From Myxococcales bacterium (GTDB lineage: Bacteria > Myxococcota_A > UBA9160 > UBA4427): a stretch of 64,000 nt of DNA. The position numbers and the translations under genes are program-made. Position 1 is the stretch's first letter, and each line of letters begins with the position of its first letter. The stretch is from NCBI GenBank assembly GCA_014240165.1, contig JAAZXM010000002.1, positions 81,851-145,850 of the forward strand. The letters are read 5' to 3'. The notes below the pieces were generated by a model. That model saw only the letters and a program-made list of their open reading frames with translations. It searched no databases and was not told the DNA's origin. This document shows, one piece after another, positions 27,101 to 34,747 of the stretch.

Positions 27101-28032
27101 ATGGCGGCGTCGCGGGGGCCTCGGCGTGTTCGATGGCTCCGGCTTCGCTCCCGCTGCTTTGCGCCGATGAAATCGGCAACGTGCCCAAGCCCATTATCGA
27201 GAATCAGGATCGCTGGAAAGAGGGGATCATCATGCACCCCTGGAAATATGGCCCCACCGCATTGCGCCCCATGGTGGCCACCTCGAGTTGGTATCAGCAT
27301 TTGGGCGTCACGAGTCAGGTACTCGCGGGAGCGAGCCCCATCAACGTGGATGATTGGGCCGCGGTCGCCCATACCTTTGGGGATATCCAAGGCGTCGTGG
27401 GGACGATCTATAAGGCGCACCTCTATGGGGGCCGGAGCGGATTGCTCCCGGCGCTGCAGAAATTCTGGAATCACGATTGGAAACTCCTCTACCTACAGGA
27501 CAACGAGACATCGGCCTCGAGCCATTACGTGGTGCCCTGGCCCATCGCCCCCGAGCTTTCGCTCGGCAACGCACGCGAGGATTTCGGCGGCGCCTGCGCG
27601 GCTTTGGCATTCACCTTCCCGGGCAATAGCGACGGAGGCATCTGCCTGGATCCGCCTCCGGCGAAGCCGAAAGTCGCGCTCGGTCCGATTCCCGTTCGGG
27701 CCGGAGCGAAATATCGCGTCGACTTCCTGGCGCGCTCGGGGGGCCGAGGGTCTTCGGCGGCCTCCGCAACTCCGCCGAAGGTGAGCATCCGTTGGTCCGG
27801 CGGAGACTCGACGGGTTCGCTGCCGGCGCGGATGATCTATCAGAGCAGGGACTTTCGGGACTCGGATGGTTTCGATCGTTTCCGGGTGGAGGTCGAAGCG
27901 CCGCCGGGGGCAAAGAGCATGGAAGTTGAACTCGCGTTCGGAGCGTCGGGATCGAAGAGCGCGGTCGACGATATCGCGATCTTCGAAGCCACCGAACCCT
28001 GTTTCAACGCCTGCGAGGCGTCCTCGCCCTGA
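24112..28032 (+). CDS. large exported protein with GH20-like N-domain and carbohydrate-binding-like modules
   Basis: A 1306-residue protein with a signal peptide (residues 1-33). A fibronectin-III-like domain follows (about 35-125, with GYRVSR and ATRYRYRVEAL strands). Residues about 135-285 resemble the alpha/beta domain that precedes GH20 hexosaminidases (VGAQTPKGLFRGGMTVQRLL). Later parts show at least three beta-sandwich segments with the jelly-roll tail WVDDFMLY, WIDDIHLR or VDDIAIF, and a barrel-like part with RFWLWDDMFNPFHNGG. I do not see a certain GH20 DE catalytic pair, so glycosidase activity is only a hypothesis. It is coupled to GFA upstream and hemolysin III downstream by 1-bp overlaps. 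Confidence 0.75.
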   Translation: MRRGLGGCGGRWAALGGLAWLLLGTHTLAWAAALSPPGDLVATARHGQRIDLQWSGAEGALGYRVSRQCPVGDEAGYCELAKLPGDRLSYRDDSAHPATRYRYRVEALSEPASNEAFAEATTPSPTSLPAAQPPIYFEPQGVWSLGTPASLGEIKRLHIRHNLASRRDLRILLDASNSRSLVSRLHEAGFGVRTDKSYSGQPKKGIAEIYFYDLKRGSPEAPLPAAIEAFDRMGEEGYVLVAEATGKHSLRIVVGAQTPKGLFRGGMTVQRLLLGEDLMSRRVEIEPVIVLDYPDHPDRGAGPSWAPMNANYTFIPEPALDMLDSLARSGATEVDWMASAPAQEEFSWQKTGARSAALVQLAARERFMDVSYFMGGAQFGHGTKGPPEVPDNRMSMDQVPFSDGLGVVAEPFAWIETSPGRWQALAERRGTLHGRNAEPDGGPWLAKPCSSGGWKHDPRMGRPGPARMSWRLGAKARHCELAESLDVNQAFSPGGFFLSAWLNASADAAGLEGELKLEIDTAEGTREYAVSLPGNLPPKTWTQLTLAIPAFKPPAPVRAARLVIRASLASGNLWVDDFMLYEWQREIFPFGSFTTPDSWRIDSKPGGLAIDPSTGRRDSKSLRARLPLTLGKGQGARLAGRVQEIRLEEGRYILGAWIKAEDRGAGSSPNSGKKKKRKPFETKLDINLKFYAGAPLRGVVTGGRLAAEYLNFPDSVRPGPDAWFYHTHIFDVSEEMAAKTRSVAIQVRVFQSQSPGTLWIDDIHLRRLDGDLRNLMGAVQGPILRDPSGKRYVEGRDYEVCQVGSRETRCKPPGNYATLLEGGLTEAYDENRPPFEIRWIRRKPPEQKRLSISYDIKAQYSRAGRSSMSWDGQVVRTGVLNFCDIDAVALGIDLEEIFGRYLDGYEIENFPERGETYTFRADSVTWGVSEVRGVNRSIACLGEDGKPDRSNAALFAEVLNKAAGIAKRKHPDVRFWLWDDMFNPFHNGGNSDYQRRYGGVAGASACSMAPASLPLLCADEIGNVPKPIIENQDRWKEGIIMHPWKYGPTALRPMVATSSWYQHLGVTSQVLAGASPINVDDWAAVAHTFGDIQGVVGTIYKAHLYGGRSGLLPALQKFWNHDWKLLYLQDNETSASSHYVVPWPIAPELSLGNAREDFGGACAALAFTFPGNSDGGICLDPPPAKPKVALGPIPVRAGAKYRVDFLARSGGRGSSAASATPPKVSIRWSGGDSTGSLPARMIYQSRDFRDSDGFDRFRVEVEAPPGAKSMEVELAFGASGSKSAVDDIAIFEATEPCFNACEASSP

Positions 28033-28682
28033 TGCCCGCGCTCCGGCCCGCAAGATGGGACCAATCGCCAGGTGAGGAGATGGCCAATGCCCTCAGCCAT
28101 GGGGCGGGGTTCCTCGCGTGTCTTGTGGCCGCCCCCTTGCTGATCACGGGCGTTGCGCATCACGGAGACGCGCTGAATGTGCTGGGTGCGTGGGTCTTCT
28201 CTTGTGCCGCATGCCTTCTTTACCTGACCTCGACCGTATACCACGCGTTTCCGCGCGGCAGATGGAAGGAGCGGCTGCAGCTACTCGATCACGGGGCAAT
28301 TTTTTTGCTTATCGCAGGGACCTATACACCCTTTACGCTGGGCGCCCTGCGCGGGGCATGGGGCTGGGGCCTGTTGGCTGCGGTTTGGAGCCTCGCCGGC
28401 GTGGGGATCGCCTTCAAGGCCATCGCAGGCATGGGGCATGAGCGCTTCTCGACGGCGCTCTATCTGGTCACGGGTTGGGTGGGCGTTCTCGCGCTGGGTC
28501 CGCTTGTCGCAGCGCTTCCCGCCCAAGGAATTTTCTGGCTCCTGGCAGGCGGATTGGCCTATACGGCGGGTGTGTTCTTTTACGTTTCGCCCAGGATTCC
28601 GCATCACCATTTCGTCTGGCATCTCTTCGTTCTCGCCGGTACGGCTTGTCATTATGTCGCCGTGGCGAACTACGCGATCTGA
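28032..28682 (+). CDS. hemolysin III / PAQR-family membrane protein
   Basis: A 216-residue seven-helix membrane protein. Conserved zinc-site segments are the first-helix EEMANALSHGAGF, the STVYHAF segment after helix 2 and the late PHHHFVWHLFVLAG. DHGAIFLLIAGTYTPF is the family signature. PAQR-like hydrolases act on membrane lipids (ceramidase-like chemistry in eukaryotes); bacterial roles are unproven. Its ATG overlaps the TGA of the GH20-like gene by one base, and a second in-frame ATG lies at 28080. Confidence 0.9.
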   Translation: MPALRPARWDQSPGEEMANALSHGAGFLACLVAAPLLITGVAHHGDALNVLGAWVFSCAACLLYLTSTVYHAFPRGRWKERLQLLDHGAIFLLIAGTYTPFTLGALRGAWGWGLLAAVWSLAGVGIAFKAIAGMGHERFSTALYLVTGWVGVLALGPLVAALPAQGIFWLLAGGLAYTAGVFFYVSPRIPHHHFVWHLFVLAGTACHYVAVANYAI

Positions 28683-28842
28683 CCCCCAGCGGCAGAGCTC
28701 CGCTTCCGGGCGCGAGATCCCGGCCTCCCGCTGAGCGGGCCTTCACTCCTCCGGATCCCATTCGCTACCCTTCCGCCCGCATCCCAAGGGGCAGTCCCGC
28801 TTCGGGCATGCAGCCGAGCAAGCCAACCGAGGTCGAACACGC

Positions 28843-29466
28843 ATGGACAGGCTGGTAAGCGATTTCCTCATGTTCGTGGCCACCATCGACCCGGTGGGGA
28901 CCCTCGCCCTTTTCGTGGGGCTTACCGCCGGGCTCGCGCCCGCCCAGCGCAACCGGGTGGCCTTCCGGGCCATCGCCTACGCGGCGGTGATCCTGGTGGC
29001 CTTCATCGGCGTGGGGCAGATCTTGCTCGGCTCCCTGGGGATTCGCCTCGAGGCATTCCAGTTGGCCGGGGGCATCATCTTCTTTCTCTTCGGTGTGCAG
29101 ATGGTTTTCGGCGTGGGGGCCGGGGCCACGGGCACCGCCCCGGAACCGGGGCACGACGTCGCGGTCTTTCCCCTGGCGGTGCCCTCCATTGCGAGCCCGG
29201 GTTCGATTCTGGCCGCGGTGGTGCTCACGGATAACCGGCAATTTTCCCTGCTGGATCAGGCCATGACCACCGGGCTCCTGCTCGCCGTGTTGGCGCTCAC
29301 CCTCGTCTTTCTCCTGCTGGCCAATCGGATCTATGCTTGGATCGGTAACGCGGGAGCGATGTTGATGGTCAAGGTGCTCGGGTTGATCCTCGCGGCTCTG
29401 GCGGTGGAGATGATTCTTGGCGCGGGCAGTGATCTCCTGCGGGAGATGCATCCCCCGGCAGGCTGA
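28843..29466 (+). CDS. MarC-family integral membrane protein
   Basis: A 207-residue protein with six hydrophobic segments. The N-terminal MFVATIDPVGTLALFVGLT and the FQLAGGIIFFLFGVQMVFG segment are typical of the UPF0056/MarC family. The function is unknown (MarC itself was wrongly linked to multiple-antibiotic resistance). The last third contains the expected IGNAGAMLMVKVLGLILAAL helix. It is followed 22 bp later by a VOC gene on the same strand. Confidence 0.9.
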   Translation: MDRLVSDFLMFVATIDPVGTLALFVGLTAGLAPAQRNRVAFRAIAYAAVILVAFIGVGQILLGSLGIRLEAFQLAGGIIFFLFGVQMVFGVGAGATGTAPEPGHDVAVFPLAVPSIASPGSILAAVVLTDNRQFSLLDQAMTTGLLLAVLALTLVFLLLANRIYAWIGNAGAMLMVKVLGLILAALAVEMILGAGSDLLREMHPPAG

Positions 29467-29488
29467 GCAAGCAAAGAGGAGCTTCAGC

Positions 29489-29854
29489 ATGCCCGAAAGG
29501 CCGAGTTCCGCTCCGCGACAGTTCATCCAGGGGGCCCCGGTTCTGCACGTCCCCGATGTTCGGGCCACCGCTGCCTATTACCGCGATGTATTGGGCTTTA
29601 CGTGGGATTTCGGCGACGAAGACTACGCGGTGGTGTGGCGTGAGAACTCGGCGATTCATTTCGCCCAAGGCGAAGCGCGCCCCAGCGGGGTTCATCTCTT
29701 CCAGTGGGTTCAGGACGCGGACGCCTGCCATCGCGAGCTCGTCGAGCGCGGGGCCGAAGTCGTGGTCGAAATCGGTGATCGCCCCTATGCGATTCGCGAT
29801 TTCTCCGTTCGCGATCCCAATGGGATCGAAATCGTCTTCGGCCAGGACATTTGA
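29489..29854 (+). CDS. VOC-family protein (bleomycin-resistance-like)
   Basis: A 121-residue VOC protein with ATG after AAGAGGAG. Landmarks are VLHVPDVRATAAYYRDVLGF, GVHLFQWVQDADACHRELVERGA and RDFSVRDPNGIEIVFGQ, which contains the C-terminal glutamate metal ligand. The arrangement fits glyoxalase/bleomycin-binding dimers. No substrate can be assigned. It is probably co-transcribed with marC-like and precedes the PhyH gene by about 200 bp. Confidence 0.85.
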   Translation: MPERPSSAPRQFIQGAPVLHVPDVRATAAYYRDVLGFTWDFGDEDYAVVWRENSAIHFAQGEARPSGVHLFQWVQDADACHRELVERGAEVVVEIGDRPYAIRDFSVRDPNGIEIVFGQDI

Positions 29855-29936
29855 CCACCCTGTTGCCCCTTGCGAAGAGCCTGCTCTACCGCGTGCCCCC
29901 GGAGCGGAAAATTTCTCATTTCGCGCCTCCCTTTGG

Positions 29937-30043
29937 CCTGTATTCGTGCTCAACTCGGATACAGGACTCTGCGGTCGATGACCTTGGCGATTTGGTTATC
30001 GTTTCCCGATACGCGTCTGGTTCCCGGTTCATCTCTGAACCAG
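29937..30043. promoter_or_regulatory. two inverted repeats upstream of PhyH gene
   Basis: The 207-bp gap before the PhyH gene holds CCTGTAT/ATACAGG (arms 29937-29943 and 29959-29965) and CTGGTTC/GAACCAG (30017-30023 and 30037-30043). The second lies 18 bp before the ATG. They could be repressor sites or RNA hairpins. No regulator gene is adjacent. Confidence 0.3.
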
Positions 30044-30061
30044 GCCGAGGGGAGCATTCGC

Positions 30062-31270
30062 ATGTCCGTTGATCTTCGAACGCGAGTCGACGCCGACCAG
30101 GCACCCGTGGACCCCGCTGATTGCTTTGCCGAGCGATTGCCCGAGGCCCTGGATGAAAATCGGAACCTGATCGCGCCCGGAGCCAGTGAACTGGGACTCT
30201 CGGATTTTTCCATCGAATGCGAGGACGCGGCATGGACGCTTTCCTGGCAATCCGATCGGGTGAGTGTTCGGACGGGGAGAGGGAACGGCGCCCTGGCTCG
30301 GCTCACTCACCAGCAATTCGAGGATATCGTCAACGACCAGACCACCCCGATCGCGCTCATGAGCAATAACCTGCTGGATATGCCCCAGGGCGCTTTGCCC
30401 GATTTTCTCAACTGGTGGCTCGTGCTGCGCTCGGCCCTGGATGGCAGGCGGATTCACGCCTCGGGCGATGTGACTTTCAGCGGCGACAAGCGCCGCAGTT
30501 TCGACTCGGACGATAGCGATGAAGACATGCGCGCCTTTCTCGAGGAATATGGCTACCTGCATATCCGCGGCGTGTTCAGCGAAGCCGAGATGGCCGCGGT
30601 GGAAGCGGACTTTCCGGTGGCCGCGCCTCATTTCGAAAAAGGAGATCCCCGGGGCTGGTTCGCCACCACGGAGGATGGTACGGAGCATTTGGTGCGCATG
30701 GAGGGCTTCGACCGCTATTCACCGACCAGTGTGGAGTTGATCGATGAAGATCGCTTCCAGCGGATCGGGGGCATTCCGGGCCTTTCCCATAGCCAGGCCA
30801 GCCGAAAGCCGGGCAGCCGCATCGGTGCGCTCAGCAAACCCATCGGCGTGGTGAAGGGAATTTCAGATGTGCCCTGGCATAAGGACTGCAGCCTGGGCCG
30901 GCACTCCTACGAGTGCTGCAATCTCACGGTGGGCATTTCGGTGACGGGGGCGGATGCGGATTCTGGGCAGCTTCGCGTGGTTCCCGGAAGCCACCGCGCG
31001 ATGATCTGGCCGGCGCCCTGCTTGCAGCCGAACCTGGACCTCGAAGCCATCGACCTTCCCACCCGGACCGGCGACGTGACGGTTCATCTCAGCTGCACCC
31101 AGCATATGAGTCAACCGCCGGAAAAGAGGACCCGCAAAGTGCTCTACACGGGGTTCGGTCAAGAGGCCGAGGATCTCGAAGCGGCCGAGGCCCAGCGGCG
31201 CCGGCTCAACGAGGTGCGGAGCAAGACCCATACGAGTGTTTCCCAGGAGCCTGGCTACCGGGGAGATTGA
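30062..31270 (+). CDS. phytanoyl-CoA dioxygenase (PhyH)-family protein with N-terminal extension
   Basis: A 402-residue Fe(II)/2-oxoglutarate oxygenase-like protein. ATG 30062 follows GAGGGGAGC. The catalytic HxD is H273-D275 (PWHKD), the distal histidine is in GDVTVHLSCTQH and a basic residue follows for 2-oxoglutarate. The first 150 residues are extra. Their W-x-L...G pattern and LPDFLNWWLVLRSALDG helix recall an SCP2-like lipid-binding fold, but this is my inference. PhyH enzymes alpha-hydroxylate fatty acyl-CoAs or modify small molecules. Confidence 0.82.
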   Translation: MSVDLRTRVDADQAPVDPADCFAERLPEALDENRNLIAPGASELGLSDFSIECEDAAWTLSWQSDRVSVRTGRGNGALARLTHQQFEDIVNDQTTPIALMSNNLLDMPQGALPDFLNWWLVLRSALDGRRIHASGDVTFSGDKRRSFDSDDSDEDMRAFLEEYGYLHIRGVFSEAEMAAVEADFPVAAPHFEKGDPRGWFATTEDGTEHLVRMEGFDRYSPTSVELIDEDRFQRIGGIPGLSHSQASRKPGSRIGALSKPIGVVKGISDVPWHKDCSLGRHSYECCNLTVGISVTGADADSGQLRVVPGSHRAMIWPAPCLQPNLDLEAIDLPTRTGDVTVHLSCTQHMSQPPEKRTRKVLYTGFGQEAEDLEAAEAQRRRLNEVRSKTHTSVSQEPGYRGD

Positions 31271-31412
31271 TGCGGGTTTCGGCGGCCGCGAGACCGCTGG
31301 CTCGCGAAGTTGATCTGCCCCTGCTGTGAAGTCGTTCCTCATCTCTGGCCGAGATGCGATATAGGAGGTGGTCCTTGGGCTCTATTGTGCCGCGTATAGG
31401 GGACGATTTCTC

Positions 31413-32165
31413 TCAGCGCCCGCTCCATTTGGGCTCGCGTTTCTCCGCGAAGGCGCGCGGCCCCTCCTTGGCGTCTTCGCTGGTGAAGACTGTTTTGGAT
31501 TGGGGGCCCTGAAGCTTCCAGGAATCCTCCTCGGTCACGCCTCGCGTAGCACGGATGATCTGCTTGCTGGCTGCCACGGCCAGGGGCGCATTCTTTGCGA
31601 TGCGTTCAGCCAGTTCGAGCGCGACCGTACAGGCCTGCCCGGGTTCGGCCAAGCGCGTTACCAAGCCCAGGTCGTGACCCTGCTCGGCACTGATGGGGTC
31701 TGAGGTCAGCGCCATCTCCATGGCGACGCCGTAGGGGATGCGATTGGGGAGACGGAAGAGCCCGCCTCCCGCGGCAAAGAGTCCTTTGTTGACTTCGGGG
31801 ATGCCGAGCTTGACTCCCTTTGCGGCAACGATCAGATCGCAGGTCAGCGCGATCTCGAGCCCCCCGGCCAGGGCGAACCCCTCCACCGCGGCGATCAGCG
31901 GCTTCTGGCTCCCTGCCCGGAGAAAAGAGTCGAAGCCTTCGGGCATCCCCTCGGTCGCGAACGCCTTGAGGTCCATGCCCGCGCTGAAGCCACCATCCGC
32001 GCCGGTCAGCACACCCGCAGTCAAGCCGTCGTCACTGTCGAGTTCTTCGATGGCGGCGACCAATGCATTGCCCAGGGCGCTGTTCACCGAATTTTTCGCC
32101 TTGGGGCGGTTGAGAGTAATGATCCGGACCCGTCCATGGGTCTCGGTGAGAATTTCGTTGGCCAT
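31413..32165 (-). CDS. enoyl-CoA hydratase/isomerase (crotonase family)
   Basis: A 250-residue crotonase. The oxyanion-hole segments are FSAGMDLKAFA and IAAVEGFALAGGLEIAL. LGIPEVNKGLFAAGGGLFRLPNRI carries the first catalytic glutamate position, while the second catalytic residue is less clear. The CDS begins at ATG 32165 after GAGGAG; the much longer open frame upstream is antisense to the amine oxidase. It probably hydrates 2-enoyl-CoA in a beta-oxidation-type pathway. Its upstream region is shared with the divergent copper amine oxidase gene. Confidence 0.9.
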   Translation of the reverse strand: MANEILTETHGRVRIITLNRPKAKNSVNSALGNALVAAIEELDSDDGLTAGVLTGADGGFSAGMDLKAFATEGMPEGFDSFLRAGSQKPLIAAVEGFALAGGLEIALTCDLIVAAKGVKLGIPEVNKGLFAAGGGLFRLPNRIPYGVAMEMALTSDPISAEQGHDLGLVTRLAEPGQACTVALELAERIAKNAPLAVAASKQIIRATRGVTEEDSWKLQGPQSKTVFTSEDAKEGPRAFAEKREPKWSGR

Positions 32166-32429
32166 GAAGTTGGTTTGCTCCTCTTCGTTGTCCAGGAATC
32201 CGGACTCAGGGGGATGAGTGGGTTTCGGGCACTCCTTACGCTGCCACACGCCCGGCGGGGTGGCCATCGGCCCCCTTTTCCGTTCTCCGGTGAACAGGGG
32301 CGAATATGGGGCTGGGCTTTTCGCAGGACGTCTTCCGCGCCGCTCGGTAGACTCTCGGCTTCCCGGGCCTCCGGCGTATCCGCGCCGAGCGCCGCTTGCG
32401 AGCACGAGAAAAACCAAGAAAGGTTTCCG

Positions 32430-34382
32430 ATGAGCACAGCACAGGAAACGAACCCAGCCCCCCAACACCCCCTGGATCCCCTCAGCGGCGAGGAACTCTC
32501 CCGCGCGGCGGCCATTCTGAGCAAGAGCGGAAAGACGAGCGAAGAAACCGCCCTGGTCTGCGGCCTTCCGGTGGAGCCGCCCAAGGCGGAGGTTCTCGCC
32601 CATACGCCGGGGGCCCCCTTTGAGCGCGCCGTCCGCCTGATCGGGCACGACCGGGGGATGGGCCGGAGCTTCGAAGCCCGGGTTTCGCTCTCCAGCGGGT
32701 CGCTCGAGTCCTTCGCTTGGGCAGAGGAAGGTTCTGCGCCCACGAGCGCCGCCGATGTGATCGAACTCTACAAAGCGGTTTATCCCAACTCCGCATGGCG
32801 GGAAGCGCTCCGCAAGCGGGGGATCGAGGATCTCTCGCTGGTTCATATCGAGCCCTGGGTGACGAGCCTGTCCCACCCCGAGATGCCCGCGAACGCTCGT
32901 GTCTTTCGGGGGCTGACCTTCCTTCATGCCGAGCCCGAAGACAACTACTATGCCCGTCCCGTGGAAGGCCTGATGGTCTACTGCGATATCAACACCGGCC
33001 AGGTGATCGTCGAGGACCGAGGCGTCGTTCCCGTGCCCAGCGAAGCCGGCGAGTATGCCGCGGATAAGGTCGGCCCCCTGCGCACGGACCTGCGGCCCCT
33101 GGAAATCACCCAACCCGAAGGGCCGAGTTTCGAGGTGGAGGGGCAACTGATCCGCTGGCAGAAATGGCAATTCCGCTTTTCGGTTCATCCCATCGAAGGC
33201 CTGGTCCTCCACCAGGTGGGTTATGAAGAGAACGGCCGCCTTCGCCCGATTCTCTACCGGGCGTCGCTTTCGGATATGACCGTCCCCTACGGCGACCCTT
33301 CTCCTTCGCATTCTTGGAAGAACGCCTTCGATGCCAGTGAAGCCCTGCTGGGTCACCTCGGGAACTCGCTGAAACTCGGTTGCGATTGCCTGGGCGAAAT
33401 CCACTATTTCGACGCGACGGTGCTCAACGTTGATGGCAGCACGCGAACCATCGAGAACGCTGTCTGTCTTCACGAAGAGGATTACGGGATTCTCTGGAAA
33501 CACACGAACGCATTTTCGTTGCAGCGGCCTCCGCCGGTAGAGGTGAGGCGATCCCGTCGCCTGGTCATCAGCATGATCCATACTGTGGGCAACTACGAAT
33601 ATGGTTTTTACTGGTATTTCTACCTGGATGGAACCATCCAGATGGAGGTCAAGTTGACGGGGATCGTTGCTGTTTCGGCGCCGGCCGATGGCCTGGGGAC
33701 CGATACGGCCCCCCTGGTTGCGCCCTCCATTGCGTCGCCGATTCACCAACACATCTTTTGTTTTCGATTGGATTTCAACGTCGATGGGATCGAGAACACG
33801 GTGCAGGAGGTGGACGTGGAACCGCTTCCCGAGGGCGAAGCGAACCCGGCGGGTAGCGGATTTCGCGCCGTCACCCGGCCGCTGCAAACCGAGGCCGAGG
33901 CCCAGCGCAACATCGACCCGGCGCGAAGTCGGCATTGGCGCGTGGTCAACCCGGATATGAAAAATCGTCTGGGCAACCCGGTCGGGTACAAGTTGCTTCC
34001 CCAGGCCTCTTCGACCTTGCTCGCCGGAGCGGACTCGAATCATGGCCGACGCGGCGGGTTTGCCCATCATAACCTCTGGGTGACTCCTTATTCCCCCGAC
34101 GAAATGGACGCTGCGGGCGGGCCCTTCAACTACGGTCATCGGGGCGGCGCGGGTTTGCCGGCCTATACCGCGGGAAACCGGCCGATCGAGAACACCGACC
34201 TCGTGGTCTGGCATACCGTGGGGATGACCCATGTGCCGCGTCCGGAAGACTGGCCCGTGATGCCGGTGGAGTACACGGGCTTCTCCCTTCTCCCGGTGGG
34301 CTTCTTCGACCAAAATCCGGCGCTCGATGTCCCTCCATCGAAGACATGTGGCGCGGCGAACTCCGAATCCCCCGCAGACTGA
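32430..34382 (+). CDS. copper amine oxidase (primary-amine oxidase, TPQ)
   Basis: A 650-residue enzyme that oxidatively deaminates primary amines to aldehydes, releasing NH3 and H2O2. The cofactor tyrosine is Y389 in TVGNYEYGF (NY[DE] motif). The catalytic base is D301 in NAFDASEALLG. Copper ligands are H439 and H441 (PIHQHIF) and H601 in GMTHVPRPEDWPVMP. No signal peptide is seen at the chosen ATG, so it is probably cytosolic like Arthrobacter enzymes. Downstream are the DUF4212 and SSS transporter genes; aldehyde dehydrogenases lie elsewhere in the window. Confidence 0.95.
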   Translation: MSTAQETNPAPQHPLDPLSGEELSRAAAILSKSGKTSEETALVCGLPVEPPKAEVLAHTPGAPFERAVRLIGHDRGMGRSFEARVSLSSGSLESFAWAEEGSAPTSAADVIELYKAVYPNSAWREALRKRGIEDLSLVHIEPWVTSLSHPEMPANARVFRGLTFLHAEPEDNYYARPVEGLMVYCDINTGQVIVEDRGVVPVPSEAGEYAADKVGPLRTDLRPLEITQPEGPSFEVEGQLIRWQKWQFRFSVHPIEGLVLHQVGYEENGRLRPILYRASLSDMTVPYGDPSPSHSWKNAFDASEALLGHLGNSLKLGCDCLGEIHYFDATVLNVDGSTRTIENAVCLHEEDYGILWKHTNAFSLQRPPPVEVRRSRRLVISMIHTVGNYEYGFYWYFYLDGTIQMEVKLTGIVAVSAPADGLGTDTAPLVAPSIASPIHQHIFCFRLDFNVDGIENTVQEVDVEPLPEGEANPAGSGFRAVTRPLQTEAEAQRNIDPARSRHWRVVNPDMKNRLGNPVGYKLLPQASSTLLAGADSNHGRRGGFAHHNLWVTPYSPDEMDAAGGPFNYGHRGGAGLPAYTAGNRPIENTDLVVWHTVGMTHVPRPEDWPVMPVEYTGFSLLPVGFFDQNPALDVPPSKTCGAANSESPAD

Positions 34383-34441
34383 ACCGCGTCTTTCGCTAAC
34401 CTCGCTGCGAACCGAACCCCGCTCATCTCCGCGGAGAAGCT

Positions 34442-34720
34442 TTGAGCCCTGATCCCAGCAACGAAACCAAGCGTGCTGCCCACAAAGCGTATTGGCGGGC
34501 GAATCTTCGGCTGATGGCCTGGCTGCTCAGCATCTGGTTCGTGGTTTCCTACGGATGCGGAATTCTCTGGGTCGAAGCGCTGAACACCATTCGCCTGGGG
34601 GGCTTCCAGCTCGGTTTCTGGTTCGCCCAGCAGGGTTCGATCTATGTCTTCGTTGTCCTGATCTTTGTCTATGTCTGGCGGATGAACAAACTCGACCGCC
34701 AATACGACGTGGACGAGTAG
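34442..34720 (+). CDS. DUF4212 small subunit of sodium:solute symporter
   Basis: A 92-residue membrane protein with two hydrophobic helices, starting at TTG after GGAGAAG. The family pattern is AYWRANLRLMAWLLSIWFVVSYGCGI and the tail QQGSIYVFVVLIFVYVWRMNKLD. DUF4212 proteins are nearly always found directly before a VC_2705-type solute:sodium symporter, as here (27 bp upstream), and probably form a two-component transporter. Confidence 0.92.
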   Translation: MSPDPSNETKRAAHKAYWRANLRLMAWLLSIWFVVSYGCGILWVEALNTIRLGGFQLGFWFAQQGSIYVFVVLIFVYVWRMNKLDRQYDVDE

Positions 34721-34747
34721 ACGCCCGAGAGGTCCTTCGCAGTCAGC

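Noticed and set aside
32166-34313. Long minus-strand extension of the enoyl-CoA hydratase frame (to 966 residues)
   Set aside because: It is antisense to the copper amine oxidase, has no family features, and crotonases are about 250-260 residues; it arises from high GC codon bias.
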